From Spirochaetaceae bacterium (GTDB lineage: Bacteria > Spirochaetota > Spirochaetia > Treponematales > Breznakiellaceae), in contig JAITCP010000136.1 in the NCBI GenBank assembly GCA_031283025.1, forward strand, positions 1 through 15,377: a stretch of 15,377 nucleotides of DNA. The letters run 5' to 3'. The notes beneath the pieces are model-generated. The model did not search any database and was not told where the DNA came from. It was given only the letters and a program-made list of their open reading frames with translations. Positions 1-7,199 of the stretch are shown here, piece after piece; within the stretch, counting starts at the first letter, position 1, and every line of letters starts with the position of its first letter. The position numbers and the translations under genes were made by a program.

Positions 1-1311
1 AATTCCGAAGTGAAATGGTCGGTAATGATGGGGTCAGCGGACAGTTATATCTTGAAAGAAGTCAACGAGATTACAGTTTTTACCATTATCCTCGCGGTGG
101 TCGCCATTGGCATATCGGCGTTTATTGTGTTCTTTGTCCTTAGCGCGACCGTCAACCCAATCGTCAAGGTAGCCGACACGCTCAAGGACATCTCCGAAGG
201 CGAAGGTGATCTGACGCGGACTATCGCCGTAAGTTCCAAAGACGAAATCGGCAATCTTGCCCTGTACTTCAACAAAACTTTGGAAAAAATAAAAAAACTC
301 ATTATTGTCATCAAGAGAGAGGCGGCAAGCCTGCAAAACATCGGCAATGATCTTGCCAGCAACATGACAGAAACCGCCGCGGCGATCAACGAAATTACCG
401 CCAACATCCAGGGCATTAAGGGCCGTGTCATCAACCAGAGCGCCAGCGTTACAGAAACCAACGCGACTATGGAACAGGTTATCGTGAACATCGACAAATT
501 AAATGACCATGTAGAACACCAGAGCAGCAATGTTTCCCAGGCGTCATCCGCCATTGAGGAGATGGTGGCGAACATCAATTCGGTAACGCAGACTCTCGTC
601 AAAAACAATGAAAATGTTAAGGTATTACAGGAAGCCTCCGAAGTGGGCCGGGGCGGGTTGCAGGAAGTGGCGACAGACATTCAGGAGATCGCCCGCGAGT
701 CCGAGGGCCTTTTGGAAATTAACGCTGTAATGGAAAACATAGCCAGCCAGACCAACCTCTTGTCGATGAACGCCGCAATAGAAGCGGCTCATGCCGGAGA
801 AGCGGGGAAGGGGTTTGCCGTTGTCGCCGATGAAATCCGCAAACTGGCGGAAAGTTCCAGCGAGCAGTCCAAGACTATCGGCACGGTACTGAAAAAGATA
901 GCGGAATCGATCAAAAAGATAACCAAATCCACGGAGAACGTACTAACCAGGTTCGAGGCGATTGACTCGGGGGTAAAGACGGTAGCGGAGCAGGAGGGAA
1001 ACATCCGCAACGCTATGGAGGAGCAGGGGCAGGGGAGCAAGCAGGTGCTTGACAGCGTGAGTAATGTAAGCGGGCTAACGCGTAAGGTAAAAAGCGGCTC
1101 TGAAGAGATGCTTCAGGGCAGCAGGGAAGTAATGAATGAGAGCCGAAACCTTGAAAAGATGACGCAGGAGATAACCAGCGGCATGAACGAGATGGCTTCC
1201 GGAGCAGATCAGGTAAATGTTGCGGTAAACCATGTTAACGAGATAAGCGGCAAGAACCGCGACGGCATTAATAATCTGATGACGGAGGTGATGCGGTTTA
1301 AGGTGGATTAA
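1..1311 (+). CDS. Methyl-accepting chemotaxis protein, 5' end cut by the window
   Basis: Transmembrane chemoreceptor that would pass ligand signals to CheA/CheW. The frame is open from base 1, so the N-terminus and most of the sensor domain are missing; the GTG at 10 is only an internal in-frame codon. The first visible residues (WSVMMGSADSYI) resemble the end of a periplasmic Cache-type sensor. Counting from base 10, a membrane helix spans about residues 22-47, followed by a HAMP domain with the usual DLT motif near its end, then a long coiled-coil signalling domain. The conserved hairpin tip (NIASQTNLLSMNAAIEAAHA, then GEAGKGFAVVADEIRKLAE) lies at about residues 240-282. The protein ends RFKVD, with no NWETF-type CheR docking tail. 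It is closely related to the receptor at the other end of the window but lacks that protein's receiver domain. The family call is secure; the ligand is unknown. Confidence 0.95.
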   Translation, partial: NSEVKWSVMMGSADSYILKEVNEITVFTIILAVVAIGISAFIVFFVLSATVNPIVKVADTLKDISEGEGDLTRTIAVSSKDEIGNLALYFNKTLEKIKKLIIVIKREAASLQNIGNDLASNMTETAAAINEITANIQGIKGRVINQSASVTETNATMEQVIVNIDKLNDHVEHQSSNVSQASSAIEEMVANINSVTQTLVKNNENVKVLQEASEVGRGGLQEVATDIQEIARESEGLLEINAVMENIASQTNLLSMNAAIEAAHAGEAGKGFAVVADEIRKLAESSSEQSKTIGTVLKKIAESIKKITKSTENVLTRFEAIDSGVKTVAEQEGNIRNAMEEQGQGSKQVLDSVSNVSGLTRKVKSGSEEMLQGSREVMNESRNLEKMTQEITSGMNEMASGADQVNVAVNHVNEISGKNRDGINNLMTEVMRFKVD

Positions 1312-1424
1312 ATAGGGGTTATGTATGAGTGTAGTGTCCGCGGATTTAACACTGAGAAATGAATGGGATGTAGGTGGCGTGTCCGGTTACAACGCCGGCG
1401 GAGATAAATTGGAAAGACCGGCAG

Positions 1425-3209
1425 TCAGTTATGCGTGCCATAGCAGTCCCCGGTCTGCCACAGGTTCTCATGGGCATCCTTCCCCTGGAAGAAATGGACT
1501 TGGTGGTTCACCCCAGCCGAGAGGAACTGGTAGGAGCGCATGGCGATACGATTGAATGTATGTGTTTGTGATTGCGGACATAAAAAACAGGAGCCAACAA
1601 TAACACCGGGGCAATTTTCCCGAATCCAGGAACAGACGGCATCCTGATCGCCGGAACTGTTCCCCGCCGGTGTAGAAGGGGCAATAACAATATTTTCAAC
1701 CGGGTGATTATTTTCTTGCAGTAATTTGTATGCCCTGCCGGCAATTTCAATCCCGCGTTCGCAGCTTACGGCCTGGCCCTGCTCGTCTATCAATGTTACT
1801 ACTGCCGCGGCGCCGTAATGGCTGATGAGTTCCGCCATAGCAATAAATTCGCTATCGCCGTTTTTCAGATTAACCGGCCCGGCAAGGCATCTTCCTTGTA
1901 AACGTTTCAGGCCGGTCTCCAGTACGCTCCGGTTTGGGCTTGTGATCATGAAGGGCGCTTTGGCGGCATACGGGTCAAGTAGGGCGTAGTCAAGAAATTC
2001 GCTTAAGCTGTTTTCATTATCTGTTTCAACAGCAATGATTGACGCTCCCGCTTCAACCATGTCCCGCGCGGTGTCCGCCGCGTCTTCATACTCGCCCTTG
2101 CTGATAAGGCTTTGGAGTTCATTGCTTTTATCGGCAGATGCCGCCCCAATGTGGACAATGCCGTCCCCGGCGGCAAGCGGCTCAAGGCCGGAAAAATGTC
2201 CGCAGCGGGGAGCGCTGTTCAGGCGGCGGGACGTAAAGGCCGCCGCTTTCGCGGCTATTGAGGCAATGTGGGCGGGCGTGGAACCGCAGCACCCTCCAAC
2301 AATGTTTACCAGCCCATCTTTCAGGTATGTTTCAATATGGGCAGACATTGTTTCCGGGGTTTCTTCATAGGCGCCATACCGGTTTGGAAGGCCCGCGTTG
2401 GGGTATGCGCTGACAAGGCAGGGGGCGATTTCTGACAACAGGCGTATATGTGGCAGGAGCATTTCCGCTCCTGATGAACAGTTAAGCCCGATAGCCCAGG
2501 GTTTGGCATGAAGTACGGAAACGCAAAAAGCTGTTAATGTCTGGCCGGAAAGGAGCCGCCCGGACTCGCCCGAGACAGTGGCGGAAAGCATCACAGGAAC
2601 GGCGGTGCGCCGTTCTTCCAGCAGGCGGCTTACGGCAAAAAGAGCGGCCTTGGCGTTAAGGGTGTCAAAAATTGTTTCTATCAGCAAAATATCCGCGCCG
2701 CCGTCCAAAAGACCCCTCGCATTGTCATAATAGGCGGCCTCCAGTTCGTCCCAGGAGATGCTGCGTTTAGACGGATCGTTAATATCGGGATAAAGGCTTG
2801 CGCCTTTTGCAGTCGGGCCTATACTTCCCGCCACAAAGCAGGGCTTGCCGGAAACGGAAAATTTGTCCGCCGATGCGCGGGCAATACCTGCGGCAGCGGC
2901 GCTAATCTTGTAGGACAGTGTTTCCAGGCCATAATCGGACAGAGATACTGAATTGGAATTAAAACTACAGGTTTCAATAATATCCGCCCCGGCCTCCAGG
3001 TATGCGTTGTGAATGGAGCCGATTGCTTCCGGCTTGGTCAGGCAGAGCAGATCATTGCAGCCCTTAAGGGAAGTTGGGTGTCCGGCAAAGACAGAGCCCC
3101 GGAAATCGTCCTCGTCAAGATTAAGGGCTTGAATCATAGAGCCCATCGCACCATCCAGGATAAGGATGCGTTTTTCAGCGATAGAATCCAGTTGTTCCCG
3201 AACAGACAT
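1425..3209 (-). CDS. MetH-like homocysteine S-methyltransferase with degenerate pterin domain, no B12 module
   Basis: 594 residues. The N-terminal ~330 residues form a complete homocysteine methyltransferase domain of the E. coli MetH type: LDGAMGSM at about 19-25, and zinc-binding cysteines C244 (GLNCSSG), C307 and C308 (VGGCCGSTP). From about 350 the chain follows MetH's pterin domain; DEQGQA (475-480) is nearly unchanged. However, the folate-contacting motifs are gone: GERTN is replaced by GAASA, the DIN-type motif by AVETD, DSS by TSP, and SNVSFS by SCFLCP. The cobalamin and AdoMet-activation modules of full-length MetH (about 1200 residues) are absent. I infer a homocysteine methyltransferase that takes methyl from another protein or a small donor, or a decaying MetH. 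No Shine-Dalgarno is visible before the ATG; a TATAAT sits 6 bases upstream. It lies 54 bases downstream of the EEP gene on the same strand. The family is sure; the function is uncertain. Confidence 0.85.
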   Translation of the reverse strand: MSVREQLDSIAEKRILILDGAMGSMIQALNLDEDDFRGSVFAGHPTSLKGCNDLLCLTKPEAIGSIHNAYLEAGADIIETCSFNSNSVSLSDYGLETLSYKISAAAAGIARASADKFSVSGKPCFVAGSIGPTAKGASLYPDINDPSKRSISWDELEAAYYDNARGLLDGGADILLIETIFDTLNAKAALFAVSRLLEERRTAVPVMLSATVSGESGRLLSGQTLTAFCVSVLHAKPWAIGLNCSSGAEMLLPHIRLLSEIAPCLVSAYPNAGLPNRYGAYEETPETMSAHIETYLKDGLVNIVGGCCGSTPAHIASIAAKAAAFTSRRLNSAPRCGHFSGLEPLAAGDGIVHIGAASADKSNELQSLISKGEYEDAADTARDMVEAGASIIAVETDNENSLSEFLDYALLDPYAAKAPFMITSPNRSVLETGLKRLQGRCLAGPVNLKNGDSEFIAMAELISHYGAAAVVTLIDEQGQAVSCERGIEIAGRAYKLLQENNHPVENIVIAPSTPAGNSSGDQDAVCSWIRENCPGVIVGSCFLCPQSQTHTFNRIAMRSYQFLSAGVNHQVHFFQGKDAHENLWQTGDCYGTHN

Positions 3210-3215
3210 AATGAA

Positions 3216-3221
3216 ATTATA
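3216..3221 (-). promoter_or_regulatory. Candidate -10 box (TATAAT) abutting the metH-like start codon
   Basis: A perfect TATAAT on the minus strand ends 6 bases before the ATG at 3209, and no ribosome-binding site lies between. If it is used, transcription would start at or next to the ATG and give a leaderless mRNA. No convincing -35 box is found 16-18 bases upstream, and the region is AT-rich, so this may be chance. Confidence 0.25.
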
Positions 3222-3263
3222 CCATGAAAAACTCGAAAAAAACCAGTTTTTAAGGTTCCCCGG

Positions 3264-4223
3264 TTACTTCAGGCTGAATGACAACTTTACCGGATTGTGA
3301 TCGGAATTCCTGAATTCCAGATCCTGTGTTTGAATCAAAACAAGTTTTACATTGGGGGAAAGGATAAATCCGCTGATTGTATGAAAGCGGCTGCCGGGAA
3401 CGGAAGGATCGGCGGCCAGAATCCACCCGTCATCAAAAAAGGAGTATTCATCAATGCTGGGATTAGTAAATGCGGATTCGGTTATACCGGACTTTATCAA
3501 ATCCCCTCCGGCCACGCAGTAATTCCCCTTTGCATACTCGTTCTTAAGAAATTCCGCCGCTAACTCCATACGGGCCCTAAAGTCAGCATCGTTTGAACCA
3601 AGGGCATCCAGATAGATGTTTACCAGCACCAGCTCGGCATCGCTGTCCTGAACCAGCACCCGCTCGACCAAAAGACAGCAATTGAACCGGGAGAACCGTT
3701 CCGGCCAGCGGGAGGATTCGGGGAGGATTATCCTTTCTGCGGCGCTGCTGTAACTGTTAAGGGTAAGAAGGCCGCTTTCCAGTTTTCCTATAAAATGGGG
3801 GAACGGAACGGGAATAAAGGGGCATTTGGTGTAAAAGGCAAAAGCCGATGATCCTTTCCATGTTTCAGAAAAATACGCCGCCTGGTCTACCCGGTAGGTT
3901 CGCCTGGCGTTGACATCTACTTCCTGGAAAAAGACAATATCCCCGGCGGCGGCGGAAATAAATGCCTGGATTGCCCAAATATTTTCCTCCACATTCCTTT
4001 CCGTAACAAGCCCGGAAGCATAGGCAATATTCCAGGAATAGAGTTCTATGGGCTGGCCGCGTAACGGCTTAAGGATAAGGGATCGGGACACCGGTACAGA
4101 TTCTTCGGCGGCAGGTTTGTATTCATTGGAACTGATCCACAATAAGCCCCCCCCCACGCCAATCAATAGAAGAAAGAGTATAGTACCGACAACAATAAGG
4201 GTAATAAGCAAAGTTTTTGGCAT
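3264..4223 (-). CDS. Membrane-anchored endonuclease/exonuclease/phosphatase (EEP) fold protein, active site altered
   Basis: 319 residues. An N-terminal hydrophobic helix (about 4-30) is followed by a linker and one EEP domain (about 58-318), so the domain is probably held at the outer face of the membrane. EEP landmarks visible are SWN (N65), FFQE (E101), GGD (D241) and the C-terminal SDHNPV (D308, H309). Other usual catalytic positions differ. The THLD-type motif reads IYLD (His to Tyr at 204), the Asn of GDxN is Ile243, and the IDY-type motif near 283-285 reads ISG. In EEP enzymes these residues bind metal or phosphate, so the protein may be inactive or use different chemistry. It lies downstream of metY across a hairpin, and upstream of the metH-like gene. 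No role in methyl or sulfur metabolism is evident. Fold assignment is good; activity is unknown. Confidence 0.8.
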   Translation of the reverse strand: MPKTLLITLIVVGTILFLLLIGVGGGLLWISSNEYKPAAEESVPVSRSLILKPLRGQPIELYSWNIAYASGLVTERNVEENIWAIQAFISAAAGDIVFFQEVDVNARRTYRVDQAAYFSETWKGSSAFAFYTKCPFIPVPFPHFIGKLESGLLTLNSYSSAAERIILPESSRWPERFSRFNCCLLVERVLVQDSDAELVLVNIYLDALGSNDADFRARMELAAEFLKNEYAKGNYCVAGGDLIKSGITESAFTNPSIDEYSFFDDGWILAADPSVPGSRFHTISGFILSPNVKLVLIQTQDLEFRNSDHNPVKLSFSLK

Positions 4224-4292
4224 CTGCCAATTAGTATAGTATATAAATCACAGTAAAGCTAGTACGCGATACGTACAGCCTGCTTTCAAAGA

Positions 4293-4317
4293 AGCGTTGG
4301 TTTATGCAGCCAACGCT
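4293..4317 (-). terminator. Hairpin after metY, probable terminator
   Basis: AGCGTTGG (4293-4300) and CCAACGCT (4310-4317) form a perfect 8-bp stem with a 9-base loop, starting 10 bases past the metY stop. On the minus strand it is followed by a short T-rich run (TTCTTTG) rather than a long U tract, so termination may be partial and allow read-through into the EEP gene. Confidence 0.6.
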
Positions 4318-4326
4318 CCCTTGATG

Positions 4327-5607
4327 TTATTTACTTCCAAAAGCCTGTTCCAGATCGGCGATAATGTCGTCAATGTGTTCAGTTCCAACGGAAAGCCGAA
4401 TGGTATTGGGCTTTATTCCCTGATCCAGCAATTCGTCCCCGGACAGTTGGGAATGTGTTGTACTTGCAGGGTGTATCACCAGCGATTTGGAATCCGCCAC
4501 ATTGGCAAGAAGAGAAAACAATTCCAGCCGGTCAATAAAGTTTCTTGCCTGCTCCGCGCCGCCCTTGATCTCAAAGGTGAAGATCGAGCCTGCGCCCCGC
4601 GGGAAATATTTTTGATACAAGGCGTGATCCGGATGATCCGGCAGCGCCGGGTGGTTTACGGATTCTACCTGAGGGTGTTTGCGCAGGTATTCCACCACTT
4701 TAAGAGCGTTTTCCACATGGCGTTCTGTCCGCAGCGACAGGGTTTCCAGCCCTTGCAGGAAAAGGAAGGAATGGAAAGGGCTTACCGTCGCGCCGGTGTC
4801 CCTCATCAAGGTAACCCGGATTTTTATGATATAGGCAAGATTTCCCACAGCATCAGTCAGCACAACGCCGTGATAACTGGGGTTTGGCTTGGACAGACCG
4901 GGGAATTTGTCATTTGCCGCCCAGTTAAATTTTCCCGAATCTACGATCACGCCTCCGATAGCCGTTCCGTGCCCTCCGATAAATTTGGTGGCGGAATGGA
5001 CAATCACATCGGCTCCGTGTTCAATAGGGCGGAACAGGCAGGGCGGTGAAAAGGTATTGTCCACAATCAGCGGGATGCCGTTTTTGTGGGCAATAGCCGC
5101 CAGCGCGTCAAGGTCAACAATCGTGGAATGGGGGTTTCCCAGCGATTCCACAAACAACGCACGGGTGTTTTCGTTAATTGCTTTTTCAAAGTTCTTGGGG
5201 TCGCCGCCGTCCACAAAGGTGGTGGAAATGCCAAAATCGGGCAGAGTATGGGCGAAAAGGTTGTAGGTTCCGCCGTAAATACGCTTATCGGACACGATAT
5301 TGTGCCCTGCCGTGGCAATATTCTGTACCGCGTAGGTAACCGCCGCCGCTCCGGAAGCGGTTGCCAGCGCTCCAACGCCTCCCTCAAGAGCCGCTATGCG
5401 CTGTTCAAACACGTCCGATGTGGGGTTCATCAATCGTGTGTAAATGTTGCCCCCCTCCGTTAAGGCAAATCTGCCCGCAGCCTGCGCGCAATCCTTAAAA
5501 ACGTAGGACGTTGTCGCATAAATCGGCACAGCCCTGGCATCGGTAGTCGGATCGGGCTTTTCCTGCCCAGCATGGAGCTGAAGCGTCTCAAATTGGTACT
5601 TTTTCAT
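4327..5607 (-). CDS. metY: O-acetylhomoserine sulfhydrylase (homocysteine synthase)
   Basis: PLP enzyme of the Cys/Met metabolism family that makes homocysteine from O-acetylhomoserine and sulfide. 426 residues from the chosen start, the usual MetY length. Visible motifs are ETLQLHAGQ at the N-terminus, the substrate/PLP segment YTRLMNPT (56-63), the PLP aspartate in VDNTF (D183), and the PLP lysine K208 in HSATKFIGGHG. The start at 5607 is preferred over the in-frame ATG at 5643. It has an AGGAGG (5617-5622) 9 bases upstream, and the longer form would start inside the predicted leader and operator. The gene is divergent from mtaB and has its own strong promoter. MetY homologues can also take sulfur from a protein thiocarboxylate (Wolinella succinogenes), which matters because a sulfur-carrier system lies about 5 kb away. 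Assignment is strong; the sulfur donor is open. Confidence 0.93.
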   Translation of the reverse strand: MKKYQFETLQLHAGQEKPDPTTDARAVPIYATTSYVFKDCAQAAGRFALTEGGNIYTRLMNPTSDVFEQRIAALEGGVGALATASGAAAVTYAVQNIATAGHNIVSDKRIYGGTYNLFAHTLPDFGISTTFVDGGDPKNFEKAINENTRALFVESLGNPHSTIVDLDALAAIAHKNGIPLIVDNTFSPPCLFRPIEHGADVIVHSATKFIGGHGTAIGGVIVDSGKFNWAANDKFPGLSKPNPSYHGVVLTDAVGNLAYIIKIRVTLMRDTGATVSPFHSFLFLQGLETLSLRTERHVENALKVVEYLRKHPQVESVNHPALPDHPDHALYQKYFPRGAGSIFTFEIKGGAEQARNFIDRLELFSLLANVADSKSLVIHPASTTHSQLSGDELLDQGIKPNTIRLSVGTEHIDDIIADLEQAFGSK

Positions 5608-5630
5608 AGTATCTCTCCTCCTCATATAAT

Positions 5631-5649
5631 TCACATATTTCATATGTGA
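5631..5649. promoter_or_regulatory. Operator-like palindrome over the metY transcription start
   Basis: TCACATAT (5631-5638), TTC, ATATGTGA (5642-5649) is a perfect 8-bp inverted repeat with a 3-base centre. Given the -10 box at 5658-5663, it would cover about +2 to +20 of the metY transcript, a typical repressor position. The regulator is not in the window. It could also form a small leader hairpin just before the ribosome-binding site. Confidence 0.6.
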
Positions 5650-5657
5650 TTACTATG

Positions 5658-5686
5658 ATTATGGAGAAGAATAACAATCTTGTCAA
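5658..5686 (-). promoter_or_regulatory. Sigma70-type promoter of metY
   Basis: On the minus strand there is a perfect -35 TTGACA (5681-5686), a 17-base spacer and a -10 CATAAT (5658-5663, five of six matches). The predicted start is near 5651, giving a leader of about 44 bases. That is too short for a SAM riboswitch or T-box, so control is more likely by a DNA-binding protein at the adjacent palindrome. Confidence 0.75.
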
Positions 5687-5790
5687 TAGGTTTTTTACGC
5701 TTTAAGGCTATTAATTGGAAAAGCCTCAATTCTCTTATTTCTATTTTTGATAATATTTGCTATAGTTAGAAAATCCCAAGGAGGATGTTT

Positions 5791-7176
5791 ATGCCCAAAC
5801 AAAACTTTACAAAGACGGCTTATCAAAATTTGGACGATTTTATTTACGGAAAATCCCTGTATCCTGTTACGCTGACGAACGGCATGGTTATCGGGGGAGG
5901 CACCGTATATCCTGAAATTAACTTTACGCTGCCTACGATGTCCATAGAAAAAGACACTATGGCTGAAGTTATTGCAAATTACCGCGGGATAATTACCGGA
6001 ATATGCGACAGGGCGAGGGAATTACACATTCCGGGCTTTGTAGCGGAAATAGAAACACTGCCGCCGATGACTTTCAATCCTGAATGGGGCATAGAGGTAT
6101 GCAAAGTTGTCGTAGACATAATCAAGGAACATGAGGCAAAGCACGGAATAAAAGGGGCGGTTAGGATAACGCCCAATGATATTCGTGAGGGCGAAGGGCT
6201 GGAACATATGTGGCATGGCAGCCACTGGGAAGCCATGCTGCGCACTTTTGAGGGCTGCGCAAAGGCGGGCGCGGATTTCCTGGCGATAGAATCAATAGGC
6301 GGAAAAGAAGTCCATGACGATGCCATTATGTACTGCGATATTGCAAAATCCATTTTTGCGCTGTCAGTCCTTGGCTGCGCCGATATGGGTAGGCTCTGGA
6401 CGGAAATAGTGCGCATTGCCGATGACACCGGAACAGTCGCTTCCGGCGATACGGCCTGCGGGTTTGGCAATACGGCAATGGTGCTTGCGGAAAGAAACTA
6501 CATTCCCCGCGTTTTTGCGGCGGTAGTCAGGGTTGTAACGGCAGTCAGAAGCCTTGTCGCCCTTGAGTGCGGGGCGAAGGGCCCCCATAAGGACTGCGGT
6601 TATGAGGGCGTTTATATAAAAGCCATAACAGGCACGCCGATTTCAATGGAAGGCAGAACAGCGGCCTGCGCTCATCTTTCGCCGGTTGGAAACATAGCCG
6701 CCTGTGTTGCGGACTTGTGGAGTAACGAGTCAATACAAAACATTAAGCTTCTGGGAGGCATGGCCCCCACAGTTTCTTTTGAGCAGCTAGGCTACGATTG
6801 CAGATTGATGAACGAGGCGGCAGCCAAGGGACAACAGCAGGCGCTTCTGCTCCGCGATTTACACGCTGAAAGTGACAGCCGCTTTGACCCGCAGGCTTAT
6901 GTGCTGCGCCCTGACATAGTGCTTGAAATTTCCAAAGAAATCGTCAAGGTTGACGGTTATTATCCAAGGTCAAAGAAAGCCGCCGATCTTGCGTTGACGC
7001 TCATCAGGAAAGGCTACGATAACAAAGAACTGGAACTGAACGATAAAGAACTGACATGGCTTGATGATCTGTCAGAGGCTGTTGCCAAATTACCTGACAA
7101 TGTTGAAGCATTGACGGCAAGTGTTATCGACGATTGCGAAAAATTGGATCCCAAAAAATACGATCTGGAATTTTAG
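5791..7176 (+). CDS. mtaB: Methanol:corrinoid methyltransferase MtaB
   Basis: Zinc enzyme that moves the methyl group of methanol to the cob(I)alamin of a corrinoid protein (MtaC in methanogens and acetogens). 461 residues, matching the family. The N-terminus (YGKSLYPVT...GMVIGGGTVYPEINFTLP) is typical. Candidate zinc ligands are E167 (AIESIGGKE), C223 (GDTACGFGNTAM) and C269 (GPHKDCGYEG), in the same order as the Glu/Cys/Cys of methanogen MtaB. The start at 5791 is preferred to the ATG at 5785, because that ATG abuts the AAGGAGG (5778-5784), leaving 6 bases to the better ATG. A TATAGT at 5761-5766 is a possible -10 without a clear -35. The gene stands alone: it is divergent from metY and converges on metH with a 23-base gap, and neither mtaC nor mtaA is beside it. 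The substrate could be another methyl donor, but MtaB is the best match. Confidence 0.9.
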   Translation: MPKQNFTKTAYQNLDDFIYGKSLYPVTLTNGMVIGGGTVYPEINFTLPTMSIEKDTMAEVIANYRGIITGICDRARELHIPGFVAEIETLPPMTFNPEWGIEVCKVVVDIIKEHEAKHGIKGAVRITPNDIREGEGLEHMWHGSHWEAMLRTFEGCAKAGADFLAIESIGGKEVHDDAIMYCDIAKSIFALSVLGCADMGRLWTEIVRIADDTGTVASGDTACGFGNTAMVLAERNYIPRVFAAVVRVVTAVRSLVALECGAKGPHKDCGYEGVYIKAITGTPISMEGRTAACAHLSPVGNIAACVADLWSNESIQNIKLLGGMAPTVSFEQLGYDCRLMNEAAAKGQQQALLLRDLHAESDSRFDPQAYVLRPDIVLEISKEIVKVDGYYPRSKKAADLALTLIRKGYDNKELELNDKELTWLDDLSEAVAKLPDNVEALTASVIDDCEKLDPKKYDLEF

Positions 7177-7199
7177 GGAAGGACAATTTTTTACGCTTA

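Noticed and set aside
280..300. A runs (A6 and A7 close together) in the first receptor as a phase-variation site.
   Set aside because: The runs are short, separated by a T, and encode an ordinary coiled-coil Lys/Ile stretch.
45..680. Long open frames opposite the receptor, metH, metY and other genes.
   Set aside because: They are mirror or out-of-frame shadows of clearly conserved genes, with low-complexity, unrecognisable products.
1312..1424. The 113-base gap between the first receptor and the metH-like gene has two GTGTCCG copies and CCGG-rich short inverted repeats, suggesting an insertion-sequence remnant or terminator.
   Set aside because: The repeats are 5-7 bases, no transposase fragment or target duplication is visible, and no U tract follows the stems.
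3230..3262. A weak stem (AACC/GGTT) with a T run after the EEP gene on the minus strand, as a terminator.
   Set aside because: The stem is only 4-5 bp with an AT-rich loop; too weak to call.
5607..5790. A cobalamin or SAM riboswitch between metY and mtaB.
   Set aside because: The gap is 183 bases shared by two promoters; the metY leader is about 44 bases and no riboswitch core motif is seen.
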